From Owenia fusiformis (taxonomy: Eukaryota; Annelida; Polychaeta; Sabellida; Oweniidae): a DNA stretch of 64,000 bases. This document shows, piece after piece, positions 45,570-57,301 of the stretch (its first letter is position 1; every line of letters starts with the position of its first letter). The notes below the pieces were generated by a model that was not told where the DNA came from, did no database searches, and was given only the letters and a program-made list of their open reading frames with translations. The stretch lies in the NCBI GenBank assembly GCA_903813345.2, contig CAIIXF020000011.1, positions 21,309,754-21,373,753 of the forward strand, in the 5' to 3' direction. A program made the translations under genes and the position numbers.

Positions 45570-48202
45570 AACATTGATTCCTACACTTAACTGTTTTTTT
45601 AATATTAGCTTCACGCAGTTAGACTGTAGCTACATACGGTTAGGCCATGTTGATTCCTACAGTTTTAACTTAACTGTTAACCTTAACTGTTTTAATAATA
45701 GCTTCACTTGGTAAAGCCGTGTTGATTCCTACACTTATAATCTTAACTGCTTTAATATTAGCCTCACTCAGTACAGCTGTGTTGATTCCTACGCTTATAA
45801 TCTTAGCTGTTTTAATATTAGCTTCATATGGTAAGGCCATCTTGATTCCTACAGTTATAATCTTAACTGTTTTAATAATAGTTTCACACGGTAAGGCCGT
45901 GTTGATTCCTACACTTATAATCTTAACTGTTTAATAATAGCTTCACATGGTAAGACTGTGTTGATTCCTACACTTATAATCTTAACTGTTTTAATATTAG
46001 CTTCATATGGTAAGGCCATGTTGATTCCTACAGTTATAATCTTAACTGTTTTAATAATAGCTTCACACGGTAAGGCCATGTTGATTCCTACACTTATAAT
46101 CTTAACTGTTTTAATAATAGCTTCATGCAGTAAGGCCATGTTGATTCCTACAGTTATAATCTTAACTGTTTTAATAATAGCTTCACATGATAAGGCCATG
46201 TTGATTCCTTCAGTTATAATCTTAACTGTTTTAATATTAGCTTCATATGGTAAGGCCATGTTGATTCCTACAGTTATAATCTTAACGGTTTTAATATTAG
46301 CTTCATATGGTAAGGCCATGTTGATTCCTTCAGTTATAATCTTAACTGTTTTAATATTAGCTTCATATGGTAAGGCCATGTTGATTCCTACAGTTATAAT
46401 CTTAACTGTTTTAATAATAGCTTCATATGGTAAGGCCATGTTGATTCCTACACTTATAATCTTAACTGTTTTAATAATAGCTCCACACGTTAAGGCTGTG
46501 TTGATTCCTACAGTTATAATCTTAACTGTTTTAATATTAGCTTCATATGGTAAGGCCATGTTGATTCATACAGTTATAATCTTAACTGTTTTAATATTAG
46601 CTTCACTTGGTAAGGCCATGTTGATTCCTCCAATTATAATCTTAACTGTTTTTATATTAACTTCAATTGGTAAGGCCATGTTGATTCCTACAGTTATAAT
46701 CTTAGCTGTTTTAAGATTAGCTTCATATGGTAAGGTCATGTTAATTCCTAGAGTTACAATCTTAACTGTTTTAATAATAGATTCACACGGTAAGGCAGTG
46801 TTGATTCCTACAGTTATAATTTTTATTACTGTTTTAATATAAGCTTCATATGGTAAGGCCATGTTGATTCCTACAGCTATAATTTTAACTGTTTTAATAT
46901 TAGCTTCATATGGTAAGGCCATGTTGATTCCTACAGTTATAATCTTAACTGTTTTAATAATAGCTTCATACAGTAAAGCCGTGTTGATTCCTACACTTAT
47001 AATCTTAACTGTTTTAATATTAGCTTCATACTGTAAGGCCATGTTGATTCCTACACTTATAATCTTCGGTTTTAATATTAGCTTCATATGGTAAGGCCAT
47101 GTTGATTCCTACACTTCAAATCTTAACGGTTTTAATAATAGCGTTACACGGAAAGGCCATGTTGATTCCTTCACTTATATTGTTAACTGTTTTAATAATA
47201 GCTTTACACGGAAAGGCCATGTTGATTCCTACAGCTATAATTTTAACTGTTTTAATAATAGCTTCACACGGTAAGGCCGTGTTGATTTCTACACTTATAC
47301 TCTTAACTGCTTTACTATTAGCTACATACGGTAAGGCCATCTTGATTCCTACAGTTTTAACTTAACTTTTAACCTTAACTGATTTAACTGAATTAATAAT
47401 AGTCTCACTCGGTACAGCTGTGTTGATTCCTACAGTTATAATCTCAACTGTTTTAATAATAGTTTCACACGGTAAGGCCGTGTTGATTCCTACACTTATA
47501 ATCTTAACTGTTTAATAATAGCTTCACATGGTAAGGCTGTGTTGATTCCTACACTTTTAATCTTAACTGTTTTTATATTAGCTTCACACGGTAAGGCCGT
47601 GTTGATTCCTACAGTTATAATCTTAACTGTTTTAATAATAGCTTCACACGGTAAGGCCGTGTTGATTCCTTCAGTTATAATCTTAACTGTTTTAATAATA
47701 GCTTCACGCAGTAAAGCCATGTTGATTCCTACGGTTATAATCTTAACTGTTTTAATAATAGCTTCACACGGTAAGGCCGTGTTGATTCCTTCAGTTATAA
47801 TCTTAACTGTTTTAATAATAGCTTTATACGGAAAGGCCGTGTTGATTCCTACAGTTATAATCTTAACTGTTTTAATAATAGCTTCACACGGTAAGGCCGT
47901 GTTGATTCCTACAGTTATAATCTTAACTGTTTTAATAATAGCTTCACGCAGTAAAGCCGTGTTGATTCCTACACTTATAATCTTAGCTGTTTTTTAATAT
48001 TAGCTTCATACTGTAAGGCCATGTTGATTCCTACACTAGTCTTATAATCTTCGGTTTTAATATTAGCTTCATATGGTAAGGCCATGTTGATTCCTACACT
48101 TATAATCTTAACAGTTTTAATATTAGCTTTACACAGAAAGGCCATGTGATTTCCTACAGTGTACACTTATATTGTTAACTGTTTTAATGATAGCTTCACA
48201 CA
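45570..48202. repeat. 60-bp minisatellite, about 43 units, 2.6 kb
   Basis: Unit: TTGATTCCTACAGTTATAAT, CTTAACTGTTTTAATAATAG, CTTCACACGGTAAGGCCGTG. Two main unit types (CTTCATATGGTAAGGCCATG and CTTCACACGGTAAGGCCGTG) are interspersed. Occasional 1-19 base indels break the phase (e.g. near 45640, 46820, 47360, 48040). With a 60-base period both strands stay open over long runs: a 294-codon + frame of 20-residue hydrophobic repeats (MLIPTVIILTVLIIASYGKA) and 173- and 214-codon - frames (INMALPYEANIKTVKIITVG). The indels, lack of splice context and mirrored openness argue for a satellite rather than a gene. Confidence 0.95.
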
Positions 48203-50618
48203 TATAAGTAATCACTTCTGGTCTCATGAGAATAAGATGAGAAAAGAAACGCTAATGGATTTACTTTACTCATGTCCTACTAGCTTTATTTCAAAGGAAC
48301 TGAGGCTGTATGTGTATACAAATTATACTCATATTGGCACTCAGGTTGTAGGTGAAGGTCAAAGGGTTTAGCAAACTCCATTTTTCAATATCATCGTACC
48401 GTTTTGTATATGGGTTCACTTCATACAAACTAGAACGCCTTTTATACATAGCATTGAGCTCCTTTTAGCAAATCAAATCAAAACTAATGGAATATTAGGA
48501 AACTCATCAGAATGTTGTCATGTTTTGCGGCTTCAACAAAGTTGACGATGACCTTTTTCTTTGAAGCAGTGTGTATGCCACCATCATCTATTATCGCTCC
48601 ACTGACACTGTCTCTGGTAATACCAATATGATGTAACACTCATGACATGTATATTAATCATGCAGCTTAGGGCATCCTCCGAACACAGGCCTACAGAACT
48701 CGTATCTCCTTCTTCCAAGAAGGAAGGAACTTTGTGGATGATGAGTGGAACCCTGCGTTTGGAGGATGAGCTTAAGGTTGATGATTGATACTTGCACTCA
48801 GAATGGAATGCCAATTAAATAATGTACACATTCTAAGAATTTGACAAAGGGCTGTGCAAATACACAATCCGGTTGGTGCGCTGTTCTTTAATTGGGTGTT
48901 AAGGGCATCAAGAACTTCATTTATGTCCAATTTAAGAGGCAGAGGGATGGTGTCAGTGTTCTCTCTCGAATGCAATAAAATGTAACTAGCATTGGTCAAA
49001 ATGTTGGTTCAAAGGGAATGGAAAAAGGTTTTTGGTCAATTGGCCAACATCTCATTTCATGATCTCACTAAATAACAAAGAGACATGCAAACACACAAGC
49101 ATAATCCAACCTGTGGATTTCATTTTTATTCCCTCTTTATACCAAAATCTAGTTAAAGTGGTTCCTATATGGGGGAAATTAACAGTGAATGTTGTAATGT
49201 CACGATATTGTTACGTCTTTGGTCAATTCTACCAATCTTACCATTACATGCGGAGATTGTTAATTCAATAACACTCTGACTCTTTGTTGGGATTGATGTA
49301 CAGTTATCCCCAACATAAATCCTTGCGAAGGTATTCCCTATTTTGAATTGTTTAAGTCAAGGAATGTTCTTTAAGGAAAGAACTGGAACCTCTAAAATTT
49401 GAGTTGGATATACAATGATACATTTTTGATTTGATTTTCATAATTTTCTTAATTTTACCCTTGATGCCTTCTCATTGAATTGCTCAATTCAGCGTTAACA
49501 TTTAATGATAGAAATCATTTATGTATTGAACTGCTTTTATGATCAGGACCAAAATGAGGAAATGATCAAGAAATTGGTTATGTTCAATTAGAATGCAATG
49601 TATAAAGTAACCAAAATGGTATTAAACTAATCAGTGGCATATTAAATTGAACGGACAGTTTTTATTGATCAGTGATGATGATGATATGGTGTCTTGAATG
49701 AGAGGACACCATTAAGGGCAATTTGAAATACTTTGAATGATCTCTGCGAGTATAAAACATAAGTACTGTGGAATACACATTGCCAAGAAAAAATGGTCAG
49801 ATGTGTGATATCTGTATGTACATGTAAATACATGTCGGTTGAAGATTCTTTGGGGACTGTGCAGTATACTGACATTTAAAGACTTCATTAGCTAAAGTAT
49901 GTTTACTTGATCAGATGACATAAGGGAGAACATTCATATATTAATACTCAGTGATCCAAGAATTTGGTAAAATATTTGTGATCAATATTTTCAAATGAAA
50001 GAAAATTAATTAAAAGTTTGGCCTTCTTTTCTTTTAAGAAAGCTCAATTAAATGATGACTGTATAAGTAATTTTGTCATACTGCACACCATTTTGTCACT
50101 TCCATTGATCGTATGCCCTAGACAACCACCTCCTAAAATGGGTCCACATACCATATGCAACTTGCTGGGCATATAATCAAGGTAATGGACACAAGACTCT
50201 AATCCATGTAATCTCTATTCAAACTATGTTATTTCACTGAGAACACGACTGAAAACATACTCTCATTTGCATCATGTTTTTTACCTAATTGTATTGTAGA
50301 AATAGCAATTTGGAAAAGTTTCAACTAAAACAGCATTGTCTTATGTCAATTGGGACTCATATGTTTTATTTTGTCTGGAGTCAAGCTAGCATATTGTTAT
50401 ATAATTATCCCTTGGGTTATGATTGGATGTCATTCCTCTACTTATTCAAGTAGCTCATTTTATTATTGAAAGATGATTTTGCAAATATTGAAGCTCTGGT
50501 TAGCATCTGTGGTTTTGTATTGAATTATTTGATTCCAATTTAAACTTGTGCAACTACATGAATTTAGGGCACAAGTGCCAAAAGAGGAACAACCAAAAAA
50601 TATCAACAAGCACGTTTA
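48203..50618. other. Non-coding stretch
   Basis: No recognised gene. Short frames only. Confidence 0.4.
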
Positions 50619-50729
50619 AAAAAGGAAGACTTAGCCATCCAAATTCAAAAGAGGAAGACTTTACCATCCAAATTCAAAAGAGGAAGACTTTATCAAAAGT
50701 GGAAGACTTTACCATCAAAATTCAAAAGG
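50619..50729. repeat. 29-bp tandem repeat, about 4 units
   Basis: Unit AGGAAGACTTTACCATCCAA plus ATTCAAAAG. The third unit is shortened to AGGAAGACTTTATCAAAAG. Flank unit degenerate. Confidence 0.9.
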
Positions 50730-51061
50730 CCATGAGACATATTGATAAATTACATTGTTCGAGGAATTAGAAATATATTTGTTCTTCCTCATATGTTGTG
50801 ATTACTTCACTATGAATGAAATGTATTGTCGGACCTGGCCAAATTCTGGTAGTGTGGTTGTGGTCGGGTCTCGAACAATTTATTTATTATGGGATTCTCA
50901 CTGGTCTTATGTGGGCGCATACCTGGTTTGGTGGTACTGCTTTCACTGAAAGGGGAGGTTGTTACACATTTAAATACAAAATTCAAATACACAGGTTTTT
51001 AAAATTTATTAACACTATAATTTAACAAATAAAACTCAGTGTCCATATAATAATCGAATGT

Positions 51062-51905
51062 AAGTTGTGTTGTTGCTCTTCTCTCGTTGTACTCTACTCG
51101 ACTTTACTCTCTATTCTGTTTTGGTTTCGTCTCTGCTATCTGCTGTGCTTTATGTTCGACTCTTTTCTGCTCTGCTCACTCTTTATTCTGCTCTGCTTAC
51201 TCTTTACTCCTTTCCGTTCTGCTCTGCTTACTCTTTACCCCTATCTGCCCTGCTTACTCAGGATTCTGCTCTGCTTACTCTTTACTCCTATCCGCTCTGC
51301 TCTGCTTACTCTTTACTCCTATCTGCCCTGCTTACTCAGGATTCTGCTCTGCTTACTCTTTACTCCTTTCCGCTCTGCTCTGCTTACTCTTTACTCCTAT
51401 CTGCCCTGCTTACTCAGGATTCTGCTCTGCTTACTCTTTACTCCTTTCCGCTCTGCTCTGCTTACTCTTTACTCCTATCTGCCCTGCTTACTCAGGATTC
51501 TGCTCTGCTTACTCTTTACTCCTATCTGTCCTGCTTACTCAGGATTGTTCTGCTTACTCTTTACTCCTATCTGCTCTGCACTGCTTACTCTTTACTCCTA
51601 TCTGTCCTGCTTACTCAGGATTCTGCTCTGCTTACTCTTTACTCCTATCTGCTCTGCTCTGCTTACTCTCTATTCTTTTCTGCTCTGCTTACTCTTTGTT
51701 TTTATCTGTCCTGCTTACTCAGGATTCTGCTCTGCTTACTCAGGACTGCTCTTCTTCAGCCTGGGTTACTCTTCTTTACTCTTCGCCGCTCTGCTGTGTT
51801 CTCTCCTCTGTTCTGGTTACTCAGGATTACTCTTCTTCAGCCCGAGTTACTCTTCTTAATCTTCGCCGCTCTGCTGTACTCAGGGTTACTCTTCTTCAGC
51901 CCGGT
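51062..51905. repeat. Pyrimidine-rich minisatellite, about 78-bp unit
   Basis: Units of CTCTGCTTACTCTTTACTCC, CTATCTGCCCTGCTTACTCA and GGATTCTGCT. The last third degenerates to CAGGATTACTCTTCTTCAGC. The + strand is overwhelmingly C/T. All three + frames are open for 264-294 codons because C/T-rich sequence almost lacks stop codons; that openness is compositional. It may form triplex structures. Confidence 0.93.
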
Positions 51906-51929
51906 TGTTCAAAACAAGACTAGTAATTC

Positions 51930-52175
51930 GGGAATATCAATCAAATTATGAGATAAGACCCCAATTACCAGTCCAAAAGGAAATCTGCTCTGCTCTGCTC
52001 CACAAAATACTTGCTCCGGATGGAATCAAGAATGTCGATCAAATCCTGAGATTAGATTTGATCCACACACTTCAATGAGGATAAAACTACCGCTCAAAAA
52101 TAAGAAAATGCTTGCTTTAAGGAACGAGTAGTTCAAGAATGTCAATCAAATTCTGAGATTAGACTTGAACCACAC
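51930..52175. repeat. Three related copies of AATCAAATTCTGAGATTAGA
   Basis: GAATGTCRATCAAATYCTGAGATTAGAYTTGA at 52027-52062 and 52134-52169, with a weaker copy at 51931-51961. They lie between the pyrimidine tract and the promoter-like cassette. Confidence 0.75.
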
Positions 52176-52262
52176 GTGGACCGGAAGTCATCCAAGATGG
52201 CGGAATTACACGTGGACCGGAAGTCATCCAAGATGGCGGGCTTTCAAGGGATTGTGGGAACT
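52172..52262 (+). promoter_or_regulatory. Twin E-box/ETS/YY1 cassette, candidate promoter
   Basis: Two identical 32-base units (52172-52203, 52208-52239), separated by AATT, each contain CACGTG (E-box), CCGGAAGT (ETS/GABP) and CCAAGATGGCGG (YY1, usually just downstream of the start site of housekeeping genes). GGGATTGTGGGAAC at 52248-52261 resembles a ZNF143/Ronin site, as does GCATTGTGGGAAATC near 52788. An inverted CCAAT (CTGATTGGCT) is at about 52740-52749. These motifs are conserved across animals. The orientation of the YY1 site favours transcription on +. It lies 4.9 kb upstream of the exon candidate at 57108. No first-exon donor was identified. Confidence 0.5.
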
Positions 52263-53139
52263 GTATGATGCAACCGCCAACATCAACGCTGAATTACAAA
52301 GAATCAAGTTAAAACCTTTCAATTCTATCACAAAAAGGAATTATAAAACTAGATTAACACTCACAAACTCTGACAAACGTCCTCTAAGCGCCTCTAGACT
52401 GCAATCTCCCTAGCAGCTCTCCCTGGACGCCAATAACATCTCTGGCCAAATGGCTAAATATACACGTGTCACTGTCTGTTTCAGCCACAAACAGTGTGAA
52501 ATAATCCAATAAACTCCGTCCGTCACTTGGTTAAACTCTATCCTCCTTTTGAGAGTTCAACACTCCTTGAATTGACATCAATTCCACCAGGAAAATCACA
52601 ATCTTCCATCAACTTCTTGAGCCAGCTTCTGTAAATGACACTACAGGTCCTTACACTTCAACTACTCCAGCCAGACTAACATCAGGTGTTCAGATCATGT
52701 GCTATCTCAACCCACTAATGAGATGCATAAGGAAGCGATCTGATTGGCTATAGCGGTCTGAGCTGGTGTGTTTACTCCATTTGGTGATGCATTGTGGGAA
52801 ATCACTATGACAATGTCAATCACAGATCCTTTAATTGCCGATGACTCATAACCATGTGGCCTATTTCTCCTACAGGTTGACCAATTCTAGGACAAGGGTT
52901 CCTGCACAAGCAAAGAGTAAGGTTACTCTTACTCTTACTCCCAGCTTACTCCTAAGTTACTCTTTGAGATTTGCACTTACTCTTAGTTTACTCCTTAACT
53001 TACTAGCAGCACATGAAGTGTTAATTATGAATAAAAATGGCCTTAAAAATAACAAAAAGTGGGGAATTTCTAAATTTCCCACAGTATCATGGTATCTTTG
53101 TTTTGAATTGTGGTAACGATTGCTCAATGTTTGTGGAGT
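52263..53139. other. Mixed-composition region downstream of the cassette
   Basis: Less AT-rich than the surroundings at first. A short direct array of TTACTCTTACTC type (52920-53010) echoes the pyrimidine satellite. It could contain untranslated exon sequence. No frame is convincing. Confidence 0.35.
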
Positions 53140-53330
53140 GGTAAATGAGTGTATGACATTTTTGATTATCGATCATGGTTTGAGTAATCTGGGGCTTGTT
53201 TTCTATATGACTGGTGGTGCTGATACATTTAGATTTTTTCTCTCTATATTTTGTAATACTCTTCTCCTCTTTGGTCTCTCCTCTTGCACTTGTATCCAGA
53301 TGTGTTACCATTTGTGAAGGGGTGCCTGAC
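53140..53330 (+). repeat. Retroelement tail family copy
   Basis: GAGTGTATGACATTTTTGATT, CGATCATGGTTTGAGTAATC, GGGGCTTGTTTTCTATATGACTGGTG and TTTGTAATACTCTTCTCC. Block order preserved; the first blocks are missing. Confidence 0.6.
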
Positions 53331-53485
53331 AATTAAGCAATCATAATAAGTGATTTGTTATTCGCTTGTTCCATTGTATGCTATAGAGCTCCACGCACTA
53401 CAACTCATGAAACCGATGAATAGTCTCATGAACCATCACGGGTTGTCAGCCTTATAATAACACTATATTCTATATATATTCCTAT

Positions 53486-53990
53486 AAAGTGGGAACACCT
53501 CTGTTAGTGGAACAGTTTTCAGAGTCCAAAGAACAGTTGACTTAAATGGAACACCTTGCAAGTGGAACACTTTTTAGAGGTGCCAAAGGTGTTCTACTTC
53601 GACCGATTTTTCTGTACATGGTAAAAATTGTGGAAATTGAAACGTTCTTTGGAACACAATAAGTTGTTCTAGATACAGAGATTCAAAATGTGTCAAAAGA
53701 CTAAAAAGATATATTTTTGATATGTTTCGCTTCCAGAGGTGTTTTTGTTGTTTTTTTCATTGAGAGGGAGGGAGGGGACCTTGAAATGACCTAGCGCAGA
53801 TCTTGGGGTTCTATTTGCTGAAAGAAGATAAGCATAGTGCATATGTTTTAGTATTTATTTTCTATCTGATAATAAAATACATGGCTTAATATTTTTCTAC
53901 TATATTTGGTCTCGTTTTAAAACATCCACTGTGATATTTTACTAAGACTTCCAGAGGTGTTCCACTTGAGATGTCAAGTGTAATTTTTGT
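53486..53990. repeat. Degenerate GTGGAACAC/GGTGTTC repeats, decayed MITE cluster
   Basis: Repeated GTGGAACAC, AGAGGTG and GGTGTTCTACTTCG motifs on both strands resemble the sequence at 60001-60130. Probably remnants of the ACAGTAAAACCTG family or a related element. Confidence 0.45.
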
Positions 53991-54897
53991 AATGAACATT
54001 CTACCGTATGATCTAATGGTTGGGGTGTCACAAAATGTAGACATTCAGATTCCCATTTTCAGCTAATTAGCCCCAGGGTAATTGTTCAGAGTAGTATATT
54101 TAGGACTGATCCAGCTGTTCAATTTGATATAAAATAAATAACACTTCAAAAATTATGGGGGAGGAAATGCCTCTTAAGGCAGAATCCATTAAAATGAAAT
54201 TGTGACATTGCACCCTAATTTATCATAAAAGTCAGAAAGTCGCAAAGAGTGCATATTTATTAGGTAATTTCTCATTCCAGCTCGACAGAACTACTTTGAA
54301 ATTGCACCATCTTTACAAACAACATATAGCAACGCTTATGCCTCATTACACAGCATTTTGATACCATATAAAGTGATACTAAAGTTCTCCTCTAAAGCAA
54401 TCTTATATCACAATATTTGCTTTCTAAGCATTAGAAGCCATATTCTTGCATGGTTGTGTAGCATTTGTTCAACTTTGATTAAAAAAGAAATTAATTTGAA
54501 TTATTTAGTATCACATGTATTGTTCTTCTCCCAGGATGATTCACACTGATAGATTGTTCGAGATTTCCGTTCATGATTGGCACTCGTGATATGGAATCCT
54601 ACAACTTAAGTATGCGGGCAGGTGAATTGTTCTCGTTAGATCACTGATGATTTTGTATTTCAACATGAAATATGGCATAGTTAAAGAAAAATTACAATTA
54701 TGTTACTATAACACAAAGGGTAAGCTTAAAAATGCTGTTGAATTTACCGATCAAAAGTGGGCAAAATGGATATGAGGAAATTAGCATATTAGCCAATATA
54801 TTTTATTCCATAAAACAATACTGAGAATATGTAAGCTCCGGAGGGAGTAGGCAATAGTCCAAAGGTGCAGTAGAAAATTTTATTAGAAAAAGAAACA
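53991..54897. other. Non-coding stretch
   Basis: No recognised feature. Confidence 0.4.
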
Positions 54898-55085
54898 TAC
54901 CGTATTCTCTCAAATGAGCGCACAGTTCCAATGAATGCTAATGCAACTTTTATGTTGGATATGGTCTCAAGAAAACACTTTTAATGCATTAGTTTCGACT
55001 ATTTACCCAATAAGGTATCAATATCTTACCCTTTTGAATTTCAATTTGGAAACTGCACTGTGCGCTCATTAGAGAGAATATGGTA
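54898..55085. mobile_element. MITE with TACCGTATTCTCTC ends, TA target
   Basis: Inverted ends of about 28 bases: TACCGTATTCTCTCAAATGA / complement of GCTCATTAGAGAGAATATGG, plus GCGCACAGT inside both ends. The outermost TA fits a TA duplication, so a Tc1/mariner or similar origin is inferred. 188 bp, non-coding. Confidence 0.85.
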
Positions 55086-55480
55086 TATGATATTAACAAA
55101 CCTATTGGAGTCTCAACCCAAAGGACCATCAATAATCCATAGGCACACCAGTTAAAGATAAGTGTGTAATTTAGTCATGAAGGGGGTGTTGTGTAAATTA
55201 CATCAATACAATAAAATTATACAGTACTCACTGAATGTATTAGTACTATCAAGGGCTGATGCTTTTAGCATATCATCATCTCTAAACAAATAGAAATGGA
55301 AACAATTAGTTCAATTTTTTCGCCTTGTGTGTGATATTCACTTCTGAGTACATGGCACGACATTATATGCACATTCTCACAATGATTTGATAGGGTATTG
55401 TTGGAGATTTGTATCATGTCTTTGAATATGAAGTGATTATTGTGAAAATCTTAATTATGTAAAAGAAAAATATCGGAATA
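55086..55480. other. Non-coding stretch
   Basis: No recognised feature. Confidence 0.4.
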
Positions 55481-55655
55481 CACCAGTCATAAGAAAAACA
55501 AACCCCAACTATCCCTAACCATGATCTAGCGTAAAAAGAAACAATGTCTTATATCCCTTCTCCCACCATTTGAGTACCAATTATCACAATCGGAGAACAT
55601 AACACCAAGGGACATTTTATTCATATGGAGAATAAATACATTGATAACCAGTACT
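55481..55655 (-). repeat. Retroelement tail family copy, minus strand
   Basis: Complement of the reference blocks: CCAGTCATAAGAAAAACAAA, CCCCAACTATCCCTAACCAT, AAGAAACAATGTCTTATATC, CCACCATTTGAGTACC and CACCAAGGGACATTTTATTC. Nearly full length. Confidence 0.7.
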
Positions 55656-56185
55656 CATAACATAAAAATAGTTTTAGATACTAGTATTCATTCATACACG
55701 AGCACTAATAGAGCATTCACTCGAAAATGAAAAGGGGAATATATTGTCTTCTGATTTTGGATTGCAATTACGACAATGGTTTTGTGAGTTAGAGTTTAAG
55801 TGAATTCAAATTTTTTTTAAATTTTTTTTATTTATTTTTTTTTGGTGAATTAATATGACGTAATATTGTTTTTATTAAATTGTTTTGTAGCGGTTCAGTT
55901 CAGTTTTTATACAGTTGAAAAAGGATCCAGACAGGATACCAAACATACTGTTTAGTAAAATAAAGGTTGTGAAAAGAAGAAAAAATATTTTTGTGAGTTA
56001 ATTCATTGTTGAGTCCAGTTGTGTTCTTTTTAGTATAAGAATAAAAAACAAAAATATCATGTTACTTTAATGAATTGATTTATATTATTATGTAATAATT
56101 CATTAGACAAAGTAGGTGTTCATAACTATGCTGAACATCTCCATGGAACTGACACCCAAAGTGAATTAGCACTATAATAAGTAGT
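55656..56185. other. AT-rich non-coding stretch
   Basis: T-rich low complexity at about 55810-55845. No gene seen. Confidence 0.4.
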
Positions 56186-56396
56186 CAGGCCCGTAGCCAG
56201 GATTTGCCAAGCGGGGATTCAGTTTTCAAAAATTTCCAGGGGGTTTCATATTTGACAATTTTGGCCCAAATATGGCTAAATCACTTGAGAAGTGCTCAAA
56301 ATGGTGAAAAACTGCATGATTTTGAAAGAATTTTTGGCCAGGGGGGGGGGGTTCGTCCGAACCCTGCGAACCCCCCCCCCCCTGGCTACGGGCCTG
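56186..56396. mobile_element. CGTAGCCAG-type MITE, best-preserved copy
   Basis: Perfect 16-bp inverted ends CAGGCCCGTAGCCAGG / CCTGGCTACGGGCCTG. GTAGT duplication (56181-56185, 56397-56401). Runs of G (56341-56351) and C (56371-56382) near the right end. The interior AAGTGCTCAAAATGGTGAAA is shared with the copy at 6606. Confidence 0.92.
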
Positions 56397-57107
56397 GTAG
56401 TTCTCATTAATCCGAATTAGGTAGCATGATAAAAGCCATTACTTGAACACTACAGCATCTCAGATATTGTTATGTCAGTATTTTCTATTTTATATGTAAT
56501 TATTTTATGGGGATGAAGAACAATGTTGAGATACAAGTCAAGATAACTTGCTAAGGATAGACTGTTCCATGAATTATAGATTCTTAATGTATTTATTTTA
56601 CAGGATATAGTTTAATTATGCAGTTTATTAGATTTATGGGTAAAGGAGCATGACCTTGCAATTCCTAATTGTTAAACTGATATTAATGTCTCTAAATATT
56701 TAATGAATAATTAGGACATAAGTTAATATTTTGTCAGTTGTATTTCTAGTGAATGCACTTTATTGTTCATTGTCTATGAATCCTTTAATTAATATTATGT
56801 CATGGATACTTATTAGTGTAGTTATTTATCATTTATATCATATTATTTATTTATTTTTTTTATTATTTTAGAGAAGAAAATAACATGTTAAAGCAATTGC
56901 AAAAACCATTACAATAAAAACAATAAAAATACAGTTACATGTTAAACGTACATTTTACAATACAGTATTGGTTACACGTTAGTGTTTAAGAATTTTATAC
57001 CTTTGGCAATGTATCATTAATTTAATGGATACTTGAATATACAACTATATGTAACTAGTACTATATGTAACTTAAGTTTTTAATAAATTTTTTTCATGTG
57101 CTTCCAG
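56397..57107. other. AT-rich stretch upstream of the first exon candidate
   Basis: A TTATTTA-rich run at about 56843-56870. A pyrimidine-bearing acceptor (TTTTTTTCATGTGCTTCCAG) ends it at 57107. Probably intron if the exon call is right. Confidence 0.4.
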
Positions 57108-57180
57108 ATGAAGATAACTCCAGTTCCTTTACTGCTGTGTTTCTCTTCCTACTTCACCATCACATATCAAGTCGATCCAA
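57108..57180 (+). CDS. Candidate first coding exon with signal-peptide-like start
   Basis: A strong acceptor (TTTTTTTCATGTGCTTCCAG) is followed at once by ATG. The 73-base exon ends at a consensus donor CAA/GTAAGT. It reads MKITPVPLLLCFSSYFTITY then QVDP, with a positively charged second residue and a hydrophobic core (residues 5-17) typical of a signal peptide or signal anchor. It ends in phase 1, and the first base of the next codon (A) joins the phase-1 exon candidate at 59653. The protein would be secreted or membrane-bound; family not recognised. No downstream domain lies in the window to identify it. A chance ORF between chance splice sites is possible. Confidence 0.45.
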
Positions 57181-57301
57181 GTAAGTCAGTCATTGTACAT
57201 ACATGCCTCATAAATTATAAATTTGGTAGTCTTGCATTGAGCCTCTGTTTTCCCCCACTTTTATAATTGATATCTACTCGGGGAGAATCGGAAGCTTGAT
57301 G

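Noticed and set aside
45958-46842. 294-codon + frame and mirrored minus frames as repeat-protein genes
   Set aside because: They exist because the 60-bp unit lacks stops. Indels break the phase, both strands are equally open, and no promoter or splice context was seen.
51062-51951. Three overlapping 264-294 codon + frames
   Set aside because: C/T-rich sequence has almost no stop codons in any + frame, and the peptides are only the translated satellite.
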